Shown: positions 1 through 9,687, numbered from the stretch's first letter. The stretch is DNA of 64,000 nucleotides from an uncultured Flavobacteriaceae bacterium (GCA_938029725.1 CALHGE010000016.1:1-64000), one strand, 5' to 3'. The notes: generated from the sequence alone by a model not told the origin. A program made the numbers and translations.

Positions 1-302
1 TCAATAGCATCTCCAATTACATTAAATAAACGTCCGTAAACATCATCACCAATAGGCATCTGAATTGCAGCTCCCGTAGCAGCAACATCAGTTCCTCTAC
101 TAAGACCATCGGTAGAATCCATTGAAATGGTTCTAACGGTATTCTCACCAACATGCGATTGCACTTCTAAAACTAGTTTTGAACCGTCTTTTTTCGCTAT
201 TTCTAACGAATCATAGATTTTTGGAAGCTCATCACCTGATTGAAATTCTACATCAACAACTGGCCCGATAATCTGAGAAACTTTACCTGTAACTTTTGAC
301 AT
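1..302 (-). CDS. atpD: F1 ATP synthase subunit beta, N-terminal part (cut by window edge)
   Basis: Catalytic beta subunit of F1 ATP synthase, cytoplasmic face of the inner membrane. About 100 N-terminal residues are present, beginning MSKVTGKVSQIIGPVVDVEF, which is the typical beta-barrel start of the family, and continuing through RTISMDSTDGLSRG and the PIGDDVYGRLFNVIGD segment. The start is the ATG at 302-300. The nucleotide-binding domain lies outside the window. A TAnnTTTG box lies 73 bases upstream of the start. Identification rests on direct reading of the translated sequence and is secure; the remainder of the gene is off the left edge. Confidence 0.95.
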   Translation of the reverse strand, partial: MSKVTGKVSQIIGPVVDVEFQSGDELPKIYDSLEIAKKDGSKLVLEVQSHVGENTVRTISMDSTDGLSRGTDVAATGAAIQMPIGDDVYGRLFNVIGDAI

Positions 303-375
303 TACTATCGTATTTATGTATTAGGATTACTTTTTACTAAAATCAACCTTATCAATACGGCTGATTTTCAGGCTG

Positions 376-383
376 CAAAGATA
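376..383 (-). promoter_or_regulatory. Candidate -7 box for atpD
   Basis: On the minus strand this reads TATCTTTG, a perfect match to the TAnnTTTG -7 element of the Bacteroidetes primary sigma factor. It lies 73 bases before the atpD start. No convincing TTG -33 element was seen at the usual distance, so the call rests on one box plus position. Confidence 0.42.
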
Positions 384-434
384 TGATATTACTCTTAAAT
401 TGAAAACTGCTTTCTGTTCTTTTTTGACAAAAAA

Positions 435-457
435 AAAGCCCTCCAATTGAGGGCTTT
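435..457 (-). terminator. Intrinsic terminator after the SGNH lipoprotein gene
   Basis: Perfect 9-bp stem AAAGCCCTC / GAGGGCTTT with a 5-base loop. Read on the minus strand the stem is followed by a run of T. It starts 23 bases after the stop codon of the SGNH lipoprotein gene and separates that receptor/lipoprotein operon from atpD. Confidence 0.85.
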
Positions 458-479
458 CAAAATTATATGTATCTGTATA

Positions 480-2009
480 TTATTGCAGCGTAGGCGAGAA
501 ATTTGTTGGATAGTCTCCTACGTTTACAAAATTACCTGAAGCTTCAAAATTAGAACCATAGGTGGCATCAATAGCTCTCATAAACTCATTTGCTATAAAT
601 GCTGACCCTCTAGCCGTAGGATGAAAACCATCTAGAGAGAAGGTTCCTCCAGTAACTAAATTAGAAGTTAAAGTAAACTGACCACTGGTAACACCGCCAC
701 CAGCAATTTGACTTAACACGCCATTTGCATCTACTAAAGCTAAACCAGCTGCACTAGCTGCACTAGCAATAATTCCATTAAAAGCTGCAATAGCAGTTGC
801 AATTTCTGCTTGCTCACTAGGTAACAAAACCCATTTATCAGCAAGCGGAATAGCGACTCCGTTTACCGTAAGCGGATTACCTTCAACAGCAAGTGTGCCA
901 ATAAAGGTAGCTGCCGGCAATACTAACAAATCTTCTGCTGTCGCTTGTCTATATTTAGGTAATGCGGCAAAAGCTGGATTAATAGCTCCTAAATCAGTAA
1001 GACTTTCGTCTTCTATAACCACTGCATTCGTTAAGCCCGCTGCAAAAACAATTGTTCTAGCATCTGCTTCTTCTTGTGTAAATAATCCGGTTCCAGCCAA
1101 AGCACCAAGTGCTGCCTGTAAACCACCATTGTAAGGAGCATAGGCTCCATTAAGAGCTGCAGCTGTAGCGGCATCTAATGGTACAGGGTTGTGTGGAACA
1201 GTTGTGAAATGAGGCACGCTAGTGACATCAGGTATATTTGCAACAACGCCCTTTGCGCCTCCTGATGTTAGGGTTGCTATTAGAGCACCATAAGTGCCAT
1301 CAAAGCCAACTCCTGGAGCACCAGAGCTAGGAGTAATCGGGTTTGAACCATCTCCACCAGATAGCGCATACCCAAGCACATCATTATTACCAATCCATAG
1401 TGAAAAGAAAGAAGGTGACTGCGCCATAGCATCTGCTACTACACTTGCATCTGGCGTAGAAGCCATTCTCACAAAATACGGATTTGCAAGACCTAAAGCG
1501 ACATTACCGATGTTACCATAACCTGGTGCAAGCAAATGAAAACTCTTCGCACCCGGTACACCCAAGTTATTAAATGGGCCAGTTGGGTTATTCAGCGCGA
1601 TATCTGTCGTAACAGTCACCGGGCCAATTAAAGACTCTAAACCTACCGGGCCTGCACCACCAAAAACTAATCTTGGAGCTAATATTCTAGTACCTGCTAA
1701 AGCAAGACCTCCAAAATTATCATTGGTCAAAGGCTGCGTAAAGCTACCTCCGCCAGCCATAGCAAACTTGCCGGCTAAAATATTTGGAAACGAAAGTTCT
1801 TGACTGGCTTTAAACAAGGCGCCATCAGTAAAACCTGCGGTTAATGAGTTTCCTAAAGAAACATAATTAGAAAAGTCAGCAGAACCCTGATCAAGTACAG
1901 GAAGTTCAGCAACTTCTGCTATGATATTTAAATCAACATCTTCTTCCTCATTACAAGAGACAAAAAAAGTTGCTACCGAAGCTAATAGTATATATTTTAT
2001 ATTTTTCAT
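480..2009 (-). CDS. SGNH/GDSL-family outer-membrane lipoprotein
   Basis: A 509-residue lipoprotein: signal peptide with lipobox ending at Cys19 (FFVSC), followed by a run of acidic residues (NEEEDVD) as in Bacteroidota surface-exposed lipoproteins. The block-I motif reads GNSLTAG with the putative nucleophile Ser near residue 55, block III reads IGNND, and block V near the C terminus is DGFHPT, giving the Asp-His pair. These are the SGNH hydrolase landmarks, so an esterase or lipase-like activity is expected, substrate unknown. It is the second gene of a two-gene operon, 13 bases after a TonB-dependent receptor, so it probably works on, or hands over, the receptor's ligand. Very rich in Ala, Gly and Asn between motifs. 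Confidence 0.85.
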   Translation of the reverse strand: MKNIKYILLASVATFFVSCNEEEDVDLNIIAEVAELPVLDQGSADFSNYVSLGNSLTAGFTDGALFKASQELSFPNILAGKFAMAGGGSFTQPLTNDNFGGLALAGTRILAPRLVFGGAGPVGLESLIGPVTVTTDIALNNPTGPFNNLGVPGAKSFHLLAPGYGNIGNVALGLANPYFVRMASTPDASVVADAMAQSPSFFSLWIGNNDVLGYALSGGDGSNPITPSSGAPGVGFDGTYGALIATLTSGGAKGVVANIPDVTSVPHFTTVPHNPVPLDAATAAALNGAYAPYNGGLQAALGALAGTGLFTQEEADARTIVFAAGLTNAVVIEDESLTDLGAINPAFAALPKYRQATAEDLLVLPAATFIGTLAVEGNPLTVNGVAIPLADKWVLLPSEQAEIATAIAAFNGIIASAASAAGLALVDANGVLSQIAGGGVTSGQFTLTSNLVTGGTFSLDGFHPTARGSAFIANEFMRAIDATYGSNFEASGNFVNVGDYPTNFSPTLQ

Positions 2010-2022
2010 TTTATGTTTCTTA

Positions 2023-4824
2023 TTAGTTATTTATTGTCCATGATAGGTAGTACATAGATCCTATCAAGCCTGTTCCAACAGCTGTGAAGTACTCATCACC
2101 TAAAATGTTTGTACCCCCTACTTTAAATGTAGATTTTATACTTGGAACGCTATAGTTTATCTGCGCATCAACGTTATGGAACTCAGGTACTACCCCTTGA
2201 GCATAGGTTGCTTCCCAAAAATAATCATCGCTAAATCTGTACGAAACATTAAATCCGAAATTCTTAAACAATTCTGCATTTCCGAAAGAAGCCTTGAATT
2301 TATGCTCTGGAGTATTGAAGTTTAGCTGTAAATCAGGGTTTGCTACTCTATCAAAATCTAATTTAGTATAAGTATAACTTCCACCTAAATCGAAATTACC
2401 CAATACCTTCATATCCAAACCTAAAGATGCACCGTAAGAATTAACATCTGCCTCAGAATTACTATAGGCACTATACACTTGAAAATCGCCATTTGCAACA
2501 GCTGCTACAGAAAGCGCACCATCACCCACAGCACCATAAAAAGGGGCAATTACCACTTCTTGAGCAATAAAGTCTTTATACCTGTTATAGTAGGTGCTAA
2601 AATCAACTACTAATTTACCAATCTTACCTCTATACCCTATTTCAGCGGAGGCTACTTGCTCTGGTTTAATTAACTCTGGATTTGCAATTTCTAATACGGA
2701 AGGATCTCCTGTTGCACCAAGTCTAGTTACTGAACTTAGAGAATATGAATTTTCGTAAGCCGCTCTTCCTGTTTGATTAATCGTTGCTGGTAAGCCTAAA
2801 GCTTGACCTCTCTCACTTATATCAAAATTTCTACTATATCGATCTAAGTTATCTGGAGCTGAACCTACTAAAATAGCTCTACCGGCATCTAAACCAATAA
2901 AAAGATCTTGTGTGGTTGGGTTTCTAAAACCAGTTTGAACTGATGCCCTAATATTATGGTTTCTGTTTAGAGTATAGCCTGCAGATATTCTAGGAGAAAA
3001 GAACCCATCAAAAAATTCTGATTTATCATATCGTAAAGAACCTGTTAGCTTCACACTTTTTTCGCCAGCTAATTCAATTTTTTTCTGAATTTGCGTATAA
3101 ACTCCGAATTCAGAATAGTCAATTGGCCCGTCAAGATCGGTATAAATAGTTCCGGACGAATTTAAACTGTATTGTCTAAATGAGCCTCCAACTTGAATAT
3201 CGGCAAAATCAACTAAGTGACTAAAATTATAGTTGGCATCTGCATGATAATAGGTAGATGCATCTTGAAATTTTGAACCTGTACTCAAATCGGCGTCATT
3301 TATACTTTTATTAAAAGCCGCTGTAAATTCAGGTGTTCCTGGAAGAAAACGACCTGATTCTGCTTGAGCTCTTGCCGCCGCATGAGCAGACTCATCAGTT
3401 GCACCACCTAGGGTAGCCGCTAAGTAAGCTCCAGTATATTCTCCAAACCAAGTACTATCATCTTTCCATGCTCTGTTGACATTGATACCTGTAAAAACCA
3501 TATCGTATGAGTTTCCAGATTTACCATTCACTACATAACCACGAACAAAGAAATTATCATTTCGAATCTCTAATTTGTGTTGCTCTTGAAAGAAGCCATT
3601 GATATTATATCGGTTGGTACCCTGATAAATCGTAGAACCTGTTCCTGCCTTACCTACATAAGACAACTCTAAACTATTACCTTCAATAGGCCTGTAATAC
3701 AAGCCCCAATCAGCTTTAATACTTTCAGCATTATAATTGGTAAGATCTCCTTCACTATACCCTGTTCTACTGACCTGTACAGAAGGAACCAAAGCATTCG
3801 CGCCAGATGGGATAAGACCGAGACCTTCTAGCGTAAGTGCTACATCTTTAATATCAGCCGAATAATCATCACCGTATATATTTAGACCGTTATAGTCTAA
3901 ATCATTTTCTCTTGTACTGCCTTGAATAACAAAATTGTTTCCATCCTTTCCAGTAATATCATTTGCCGCCCAGTCTGTTCCTTTTAAATACCCGAAATTA
4001 ACTTTTACTGCAAATTTATCGCTGAATTTATGAGCCGCGCGAATACCAAAATCAGTATATGTATTATCACCTGAAGCTTCTTGTGAAGTTATACCTCTTT
4101 TTATAGAAGCACTAATACCTTGATAATCGAAAGGGCTTTTACTACGCATAAATAATATACCATTAAAAGCATTGGCACCATAAAGCGCAGAAGAAGCACC
4201 TGGCAACAATTCTACACTTTGAACATCAGTTTCTACCATACCCACCAAATTACCTATTGGAAAGTTTAGGGCCGGCGATGAATTATCCATACCATCTACC
4301 AGTTGCATAAAACGTGTATTGGCGAAACTGGCAAAACCTCTTGTATTTACTGATTTGAATGTTAAACTATTCGTATTCACATCAACTCCTTTTAAATCTT
4401 CTAGTCCGCCATAAAAATCTGCAGAGGTAGTAGTTTTAATCTCTTGCAAGCCGAATCGTTCAACCGTAACTGGCGATTCAAATATTCGCTCAGGGGTTCT
4501 TGATGCAGAAATCACAACTTCATCTAAAAAAGTCTGATTTTCAGCAAGTGATACAGAGATCGACTGATTGTTTTGAGTGATATCAGACAAGCCATCTGAA
4601 TACCCTAGACTTGTGATCTTTAATTGAAAAGGGGGGACCTCAGAAGTTTGCAAGGTAAAATTACCGTCAAAATCAGTAATTGCACCTATGGCTTTACCAA
4701 CGATTACTACATTGGCACCTGGAACAGGGCTATCATTCTGGTCTACCACTTTCCCAGTTACTGTTGTTTGGGCAAATGCAATAGACCCTAACATTAGCAA
4801 GGATAATAATAGTACATTTCTCAT
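2023..4824 (-). CDS. TonB-dependent receptor with N-terminal carboxypeptidase-regulatory-like domain
   Basis: A 933-residue outer-membrane transporter. Signal peptide (cleavage after IAFAQ near residue 19), then a carboxypeptidase D regulatory-like domain (TVTGKVVDQNDSPVPGANV, roughly residues 21-100), a plug domain (about 105-230, with the GASSALYGANAFNGILF segment) and a long beta barrel ending in aromatic-rich strands (SMYYLSWTINN). There is no SusD gene beside it; the next gene on the same strand, 13 bases on, is an SGNH lipoprotein. Substrate cannot be read from sequence; an ester-containing or lipid-like ligand is an inference from the partner. Start chosen at the ATG giving a proper signal peptide. 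Confidence 0.9.
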   Translation of the reverse strand: MRNVLLLSLLMLGSIAFAQTTVTGKVVDQNDSPVPGANVVIVGKAIGAITDFDGNFTLQTSEVPPFQLKITSLGYSDGLSDITQNNQSISVSLAENQTFLDEVVISASRTPERIFESPVTVERFGLQEIKTTTSADFYGGLEDLKGVDVNTNSLTFKSVNTRGFASFANTRFMQLVDGMDNSSPALNFPIGNLVGMVETDVQSVELLPGASSALYGANAFNGILFMRSKSPFDYQGISASIKRGITSQEASGDNTYTDFGIRAAHKFSDKFAVKVNFGYLKGTDWAANDITGKDGNNFVIQGSTRENDLDYNGLNIYGDDYSADIKDVALTLEGLGLIPSGANALVPSVQVSRTGYSEGDLTNYNAESIKADWGLYYRPIEGNSLELSYVGKAGTGSTIYQGTNRYNINGFFQEQHKLEIRNDNFFVRGYVVNGKSGNSYDMVFTGINVNRAWKDDSTWFGEYTGAYLAATLGGATDESAHAAARAQAESGRFLPGTPEFTAAFNKSINDADLSTGSKFQDASTYYHADANYNFSHLVDFADIQVGGSFRQYSLNSSGTIYTDLDGPIDYSEFGVYTQIQKKIELAGEKSVKLTGSLRYDKSEFFDGFFSPRISAGYTLNRNHNIRASVQTGFRNPTTQDLFIGLDAGRAILVGSAPDNLDRYSRNFDISERGQALGLPATINQTGRAAYENSYSLSSVTRLGATGDPSVLEIANPELIKPEQVASAEIGYRGKIGKLVVDFSTYYNRYKDFIAQEVVIAPFYGAVGDGALSVAAVANGDFQVYSAYSNSEADVNSYGASLGLDMKVLGNFDLGGSYTYTKLDFDRVANPDLQLNFNTPEHKFKASFGNAELFKNFGFNVSYRFSDDYFWEATYAQGVVPEFHNVDAQINYSVPSIKSTFKVGGTNILGDEYFTAVGTGLIGSMYYLSWTINN

Positions 4825-4972
4825 GTTAATTATACGTTAAATTAGTTTGGAGCAATATACAGATTTTTTTACATCGAAAATCACAAAATGAAAAAAATTA
4901 TGCATGCATAGTATTAATATCATAAAATGCAAGCAACACTTTTAGTAGATTGCTAAAAATGTTAAAAAAAAT

Positions 4973-4998
4973 AAGGCCTTGGAACGATCCAAGGCCTT
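4973..4998 (-). terminator. Intrinsic terminator after glmS
   Basis: Perfect 11-bp stem AAGGCCTTGGA / TCCAAGGCCTT with a 4-base loop, followed on the minus strand by an interrupted T run. It begins 24 bases after the glmS stop codon and insulates glmS from the receptor gene downstream. Confidence 0.88.
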
Positions 4999-5022
4999 TA
5001 TAAATAGTGCTGATTTTGCCTG

Positions 5023-6870
5023 CTACTCTACCGTAACCGACTTCGCCAAATTTCTAGGCTGATCTACATTGCAGTCTCTCATTACCGCGATGTGATACGA
5101 TAACAGTTGTAAAGGTATCGTTGTCAATAAGGGGGTAAGGCTTTCTAAAGTTTCAGGAACTTCAATAACATGATCTGCCAATTCTTTTACTTGCTCATCA
5201 CCTTCGGTAACAATAGCAATAATTTTTCCCTTCCGAGATTTAATTTCCTGAATATTACTTACCACTTTTTCGTAATGCCCTTTATTCGTAGCTATAACAA
5301 AAACAGGCATTTGTTCATCAATCAAAGCAATAGGGCCATGTTTCATTTCAGCTGCAGGATAGCCTTCCGCATGAATGTAACTGATTTCTTTTAGCTTCAA
5401 AGCACCTTCAAGAGCTACTGGAAAGTTATATCCTCTACCTAAATAGAGACAGTTGGTAGAATCTTTATATACTTCTGAAATAATTTCTATTAAGGGGTTT
5501 GATTCTAAAGCCTTTTCAACTTTTGCAGGAATAGTTTCTAACTCCGATAAATATTCGTGAAACTTTGATTCTGAAAATTCACCCTTTTCTTTTGCGAGCT
5601 TAAGTGCAATCAAAGTTAATACGGTAATTTGAGTTGTAAAAGCCTTGGTAGATGCTACTCCAATCTCAGGACCAGCATGCGTATATGCCCCTGCATGCGT
5701 CTCTCGAGCAATAGAAGAACCTACTACATTACACACACCAAAGACAAAGGCTCCGTTTTCTTTGGCCAATTTAATAGCGGCCAAAGTATCAGCGGTTTCG
5801 CCTGATTGTGAAATCGCAATAACCACATCATTCTTTCGAATAACTGGGTTTCTGTACCTGAACTCAGAGGCGTATTCTACCTCAACAGGTATGCGAGCCA
5901 AATCTTCAAATATATATTCAGCCACTAAACCAGCATGCCAAGATGTACCGCAGGCTACAATAATAATGCGATCTGCGTTTATAAATTTTTCTAGATGCTC
6001 ATCGATACCAGCCATCTTAATTATACCCTGCGCTGCTCTTAGTCTACCTCTATAGGTATCTAAGATTGCTCTTGGCTGCTCATAAATTTCCTTGAGCATA
6101 AAATGATCATAACCTCCTTTTTCTATTTCTTCCAAATTCATTTGGAGTTCCAGAATATTCGGATAGGCTATAGCGTCATTTTTTATTTTTCGTAGTTTAA
6201 TTTCTTTTCCTAAGCGAATGATTGCCATTTCTTCATCCTCTAGATAAACAGCATTATTCGTAAACTCTATAAATGGAGAAGCATCGGAAGCAATAAAAAA
6301 TTCATTTTCTCCAATACCTATGGCTAGTGGGCTACCTAATTTGGCAACCACAATTTCATCTGCCTTTCGTTTATCAAAAATCGCAATCGCATAGGCACCA
6401 ACGACCTGGTTCAATGCGATCTGTACAGCCTTACCAAGTTTAACGTTTTCCGTTTTTTGAACTTCTTCAATAAGGTTGACTAAAACTTCTGTGTCCGTAT
6501 CCGAATGAAATACATAGCCTCTTTTGGTTAATTCCTTTTTAATGGATTCGTAGTTCTCAATTATTCCATTATGAATAATGACAAGATTACCAGAATTTGA
6601 ATAATGCGGGTGAGAATTCACATCGTTAGGAACACCATGCGTAGCCCATCTTGTATGACCTATACCTAAATTTCCTTTTGTAGAACTACCTTTTTCTGCC
6701 TTTTTCCTAAGGTCATCTACTTTACCTTTAGTTTTTACGAGGTTAATTTGGTTACCATCGTATATAGCAACACCTGCACTATCGTAACCTCTATATTCTA
6801 GCCTCTGAAGTCCTTTAACAATTATTGGATAGGCCTCTCTGTGACCAATATATCCTACAATTCCACACAT
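5023..6870 (-). CDS. glmS: Glutamine--fructose-6-phosphate aminotransferase (isomerizing)
   Basis: Cytoplasmic enzyme making glucosamine-6-phosphate from fructose-6-phosphate and glutamine, the first step to UDP-GlcNAc for peptidoglycan and LPS. The 615 residues match the family length. The N-terminal glutaminase domain starts MCGIVGYIG with nucleophile Cys2, and has RWATHG and HNGIIENY; two SIS domains follow (CGTSWHAG, SQSGETADT, ASTKAFTTQ), and the end DQPRNLAKSVTVE is the conserved C terminus. It lies downstream of the DUF4270 lipoprotein and GT5 genes on the same strand, with a 187-base gap holding a candidate promoter and a palindrome. No glmS ribozyme is visible in that gap. Confidence 0.98.
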   Translation of the reverse strand: MCGIVGYIGHREAYPIIVKGLQRLEYRGYDSAGVAIYDGNQINLVKTKGKVDDLRKKAEKGSSTKGNLGIGHTRWATHGVPNDVNSHPHYSNSGNLVIIHNGIIENYESIKKELTKRGYVFHSDTDTEVLVNLIEEVQKTENVKLGKAVQIALNQVVGAYAIAIFDKRKADEIVVAKLGSPLAIGIGENEFFIASDASPFIEFTNNAVYLEDEEMAIIRLGKEIKLRKIKNDAIAYPNILELQMNLEEIEKGGYDHFMLKEIYEQPRAILDTYRGRLRAAQGIIKMAGIDEHLEKFINADRIIIVACGTSWHAGLVAEYIFEDLARIPVEVEYASEFRYRNPVIRKNDVVIAISQSGETADTLAAIKLAKENGAFVFGVCNVVGSSIARETHAGAYTHAGPEIGVASTKAFTTQITVLTLIALKLAKEKGEFSESKFHEYLSELETIPAKVEKALESNPLIEIISEVYKDSTNCLYLGRGYNFPVALEGALKLKEISYIHAEGYPAAEMKHGPIALIDEQMPVFVIATNKGHYEKVVSNIQEIKSRKGKIIAIVTEGDEQVKELADHVIEVPETLESLTPLLTTIPLQLLSYHIAVMRDCNVDQPRNLAKSVTVE

Positions 6871-6909
6871 ACGTTATAATTTTTTTGGGGTATAATCCTT
6901 ATTCTAGTA

Positions 6910-6917
6910 CAAATCTA
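6910..6917 (-). promoter_or_regulatory. Candidate -7 box for glmS
   Basis: Minus strand reads TAGATTTG, a perfect TAnnTTTG element, 39 bases before the glmS start. No clear -33 TTG at the expected distance. Confidence 0.4.
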
Positions 6918-6981
6918 CACACACTTTCTGTTAGTAAACTACTCCTATAGGTGTAGAACGTAAAATATCTATAAGTGGTAT

Positions 6982-6997
6982 AATCCTCATGAGGATT
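6982..6997. other. 16-bp perfect palindrome upstream of glmS
   Basis: AATCCTCATGAGGATT is a perfect palindrome with no loop, 112-127 bases upstream of the glmS start and about 65 bases upstream of the candidate -7 box. The absence of a loop favours a dimeric-protein site over a terminator. No family-specific operator is recognised. Confidence 0.4.
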
Positions 6998-7057
6998 TAC
7001 GAACACACCGATTAGACTCTTAGACCAAATGCCTTAAACTTAGGTGAAAGCTAAAAA

Positions 7058-8872
7058 TTAATTGGTTTCAGTGAAGTATATTTCAAGTTTCAATCTGTTG
7101 ACATTGTCTTCGGCAAGATTACTACCAAAGAGCACCGTACCTAGAGGACTCAATACTGAAGCTGCCGGAATCTCTTTTTCAACACCATCAGCGAGCATTA
7201 CATTATTTGAACCTGTAAGCCTTATATCTGGAGATATCGCCAAAGCAAGTGTAGCATTCGTAGAATCACGAACAATTATATTGTTGATATGATCTGTAAT
7301 TTTAATGGTATACTTTACGCCACTTTCACCATCTTTCTCTAAAAGACCGTCATAGTTAAGAAAGACGCCTAATGCAGTATTTTGCGTATTATTCTCCGTA
7401 AAAACATTGTACAAAGGCAAATTAGTCTCCGCATTATATAGGTATAATCTGGCAGGCTCTGCAGCCGCACCAATTAGAGCATCTGTATCAATATTGAATA
7501 CCAAATTTGCTTCGTTAACAATCCAATTATTTGATTTTATCTCATTGATTAAGGTTTCTGCTTCATTATCCAACTCATCAAAAAGTTTTATCTCAGCATA
7601 AGAACCAGCGCCTCCTTTTAGGTAAATTCTATCTGCATTCTCTCCTGAATCTAAGGCACTCATAACCTCTGCCGGATAGTCATCGTTTACAAAGGTATTT
7701 ACAGCATTGCCTGATACAGCGCCACTTCCAACTTGTGTAACCAATCGTATCTCTAAGGTTTCTTGAGATTCCTCCGTAGTGCCATCGGTATTTTCTTTGT
7801 CATAGCTATAGAACACATCTATTTTTGCCCCGGTGAGATCTAATAACATCAACAATTCTTCTGAGGTCGGTAGTGCTGAGATATGAACCCCTCTGAAAAG
7901 ATCTTTAAAATTAGAAGAACTTAAAAGCTCAGAGCTCCCTTCTTTGTCAAGAAGATTTTCTTGAAAAAAAGATACGGCGTCAGCATTTAATTTCACCTGA
8001 ATACCAGGGTCCAATTGACTTGAAATAGTTCCTACTTCGTCTTCCTCAGTATCTGGGTCATCTTGCTCAATAACAAACAATATTTTTTCATCACTGATAG
8101 TCACTTGCCCATCAAAAAACACTTGATCTGTAAATGCTGGTGAAAATTCTTGAGTAGAAAAATATTCTTGAGCATCTTGAAAATTTGTAGTTGGATCTAA
8201 ATCTCTTAAGAAGAAATTAGACTTTTCAACCTTAAAATTGAAGGCTTGCGTTCTGTCACCATAGATACTATCTAACCTGTACCGTTCTGGAAAACGATCA
8301 CCCAATGTAGAATCATCCGTGTCATCATTTATACCATCACCATCGGTATCTACATTCAACGGATTTGTGTTGTTTGCAACTTCTTGGTTATTTGCAACCC
8401 CATCTCCGTCACTATCATTTGTACCATCATTCGGTAAATCATCTAATGCATCTACAACACCATCATTATCGGTATCTGTTTGATTATTTTCATAAGGGAT
8501 ATAAATCGAAACTGAATCAATTCTTTCGTTTTCATTAAACGAACCCGCAATTTCATTCGCTGCTGATAGACTTCCAAAAGTAGGATTGTAGGTCAATAAC
8601 TGCAACTGAGAAGTTATACTCGCAGTTGTTTTACCGTAAACCGGATCATTATACACGCCAAGTTGGTAAATAGGAAGCTGATTTGTTTGAACAGCTGCTA
8701 TTTTTTTATTGAATGCAAAAACATCGTAACTAATTTTTCTTGTTTTAAAAGGCTCTCCCCCTATGACGCCTTCGCCTATGGTTGTTAAATCTTGCTCACA
8801 AGACGAAATAAAACCAACAACAAGTAAAATTCCTGCCAAAGCAGGAAGTTTAAATCGATTCAATAAATTCAT
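7058..8872 (-). CDS. DUF4270-family lipoprotein with inserted calcium-repeat segment
   Basis: A 604-residue lipoprotein of the DUF4270 family found in Bacteroidota. Signal peptide with lipobox ending at Cys25 (FISSC). The N-terminal family region includes [18 protein letters not shown] and [10 protein letters not shown]; the C-terminal part has [11 protein letters not shown] and [10 protein letters not shown]. Residues 131-191 are an Asp-rich insertion with thrombospondin type 3-like repeats ([21 protein letters not shown]), expected to bind calcium. It lies 5 bases after the GT5 gene and ahead of glmS, an order I recall as common in Flavobacteriaceae. Function of DUF4270 proteins is unknown; surface location is inferred from the lipobox. 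Confidence 0.88.
   Translation of the reverse strand: MNLLNRFKLPALAGILLVVGFISSCEQDLTTIGEGVIGGEPFKTRKISYDVFAFNKKIAAVQTNQLPIYQLGVYNDPVYGKTTASITSQLQLLTYNPTFGSLSAANEIAGSFNENERIDSVSIYIPYENNQTDTDNDGVVDALDDLPNDGTNDSDGDGVANNQEVANNTNPLNVDTDGDGINDDTDDSTLGDRFPERYRLDSIYGDRTQAFNFKVEKSNFFLRDLDPTTNFQDAQEYFSTQEFSPAFTDQVFFDGQVTISDEKILFVIEQDDPDTEEDEVGTISSQLDPGIQVKLNADAVSFFQENLLDKEGSSELLSSSNFKDLFRGVHISALPTSEELLMLLDLTGAKIDVFYSYDKENTDGTTEESQETLEIRLVTQVGSGAVSGNAVNTFVNDDYPAEVMSALDSGENADRIYLKGGAGSYAEIKLFDELDNEAETLINEIKSNNWIVNEANLVFNIDTDALIGAAAEPARLYLYNAETNLPLYNVFTENNTQNTALGVFLNYDGLLEKDGESGVKYTIKITDHINNIIVRDSTNATLALAISPDIRLTGSNNVMLADGVEKEIPAASVLSPLGTVLFGSNLAEDNVNRLKLEIYFTETN
8300..8482 (-). repeat. Thrombospondin type 3-like Asp repeats inside the DUF4270 gene
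   Basis: Encodes residues 131-191 of the DUF4270 lipoprotein, where DxDxDGxxD-like units recur three times. The flanking segments (YIPYEN before, [13 protein letters not shown] after) read like neighbouring parts of the family domain, so the repeats look inserted in a loop. Confidence 0.75.
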
Positions 8873-8877
8873 TTAGA

Positions 8878-9687
8878 TTATTTTAAAACTTCGGTGTCAT
8901 AAAAATTAACATAAGCTTCTTCAAATTCTTGTAAAGAAACATAAGGTAACACTGGTTTTTCAAGCTTGGAGATATGTTCTTTCAATTCCTCCGGAACTTC
9001 TTCCGAGGCTAAAATAACAGCATCTGAATAATCTACCGCTACTTTTAACAAATTATTATAATCAGGGTTCTCTAAGGTGGTTATACTCTCCTTATCAACA
9101 CCATCGAAAGCTATTTTGTTGACCAGGTCTTTATCAAGCGCACCGTCAAAAGCTTTTCCGTATACCGAAGTAACAATTTTACTCTCTCCAAATAAGGGCT
9201 CATCAGCATAATATTTCTTAAGATACAAAGGAAGAAGTGACGCTAACCATCCGTGAACATGAATGATATCTGGAGACCAATTCAATTTTTTCACTGTTTC
9301 AACAACACCCTTTGCAAAGAAAATAGCCCGTTGATCATTATCAGCATACAAGTTTCCATTTTCATCAGTGAAAGTGGACTTCCTTTTAAAATATTCGTCG
9401 TTATCTATGAAATATACTTGTATACGCTCTTTTGGTATAGATGCCACTTTGATAATCAAAGGCATATCCATATCGTTGATAACCAAGTTCATTCCTGATA
9501 AACGAATCACTTCATGAAGCTGATGCCTACGCTCATTAATATTACCATAACGAGGCATAAAGATTCGTATTTGCCCCCCTTTGCTGTTGACCATACGAGG
9601 CGTCTCGTACGACATAAGCGATACTTCATTCTCTGGCAAATAAGGAACCAATTCTGAAGATACAAATAATATCTTTTTACCGTTCAT
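8878..9687 (-). CDS. Glycogen/starch synthase-like protein, GT5 N-terminal domain only
   Basis: A protein of about 269 residues matching the starch-synthase catalytic (GT5) N-terminal domain: KKILFVSSELVPYLPENEVS at the start, IRIFMPRYGNINERRHQL, and PDIIHVHGWLASLLPLYLKKY. Full glycogen synthases have about 480 residues with a second Rossmann domain; this one ends after SLQEFEEAYVNFYD and lacks it, so classical ADP-glucose transfer is doubtful. I chose the ATG at 9687 over an upstream in-frame ATG at 9738 because the first strand begins right there. It is divergent from panC and 5 bases ahead of the DUF4270 gene, so probably cotranscribed with it. A role in carbohydrate sensing or cell-envelope sugar metabolism is only inference. 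Confidence 0.82.
   Translation of the reverse strand: MNGKKILFVSSELVPYLPENEVSLMSYETPRMVNSKGGQIRIFMPRYGNINERRHQLHEVIRLSGMNLVINDMDMPLIIKVASIPKERIQVYFIDNDEYFKRKSTFTDENGNLYADNDQRAIFFAKGVVETVKKLNWSPDIIHVHGWLASLLPLYLKKYYADEPLFGESKIVTSVYGKAFDGALDKDLVNKIAFDGVDKESITTLENPDYNNLLKVAVDYSDAVILASEEVPEELKEHISKLEKPVLPYVSLQEFEEAYVNFYDTEVLK

Noticed and set aside
6871..7057. glmS ribozyme in the glmS leader
   Set aside because: Gap has no recognisable ribozyme core, and the ribozyme is known mainly from Firmicutes.
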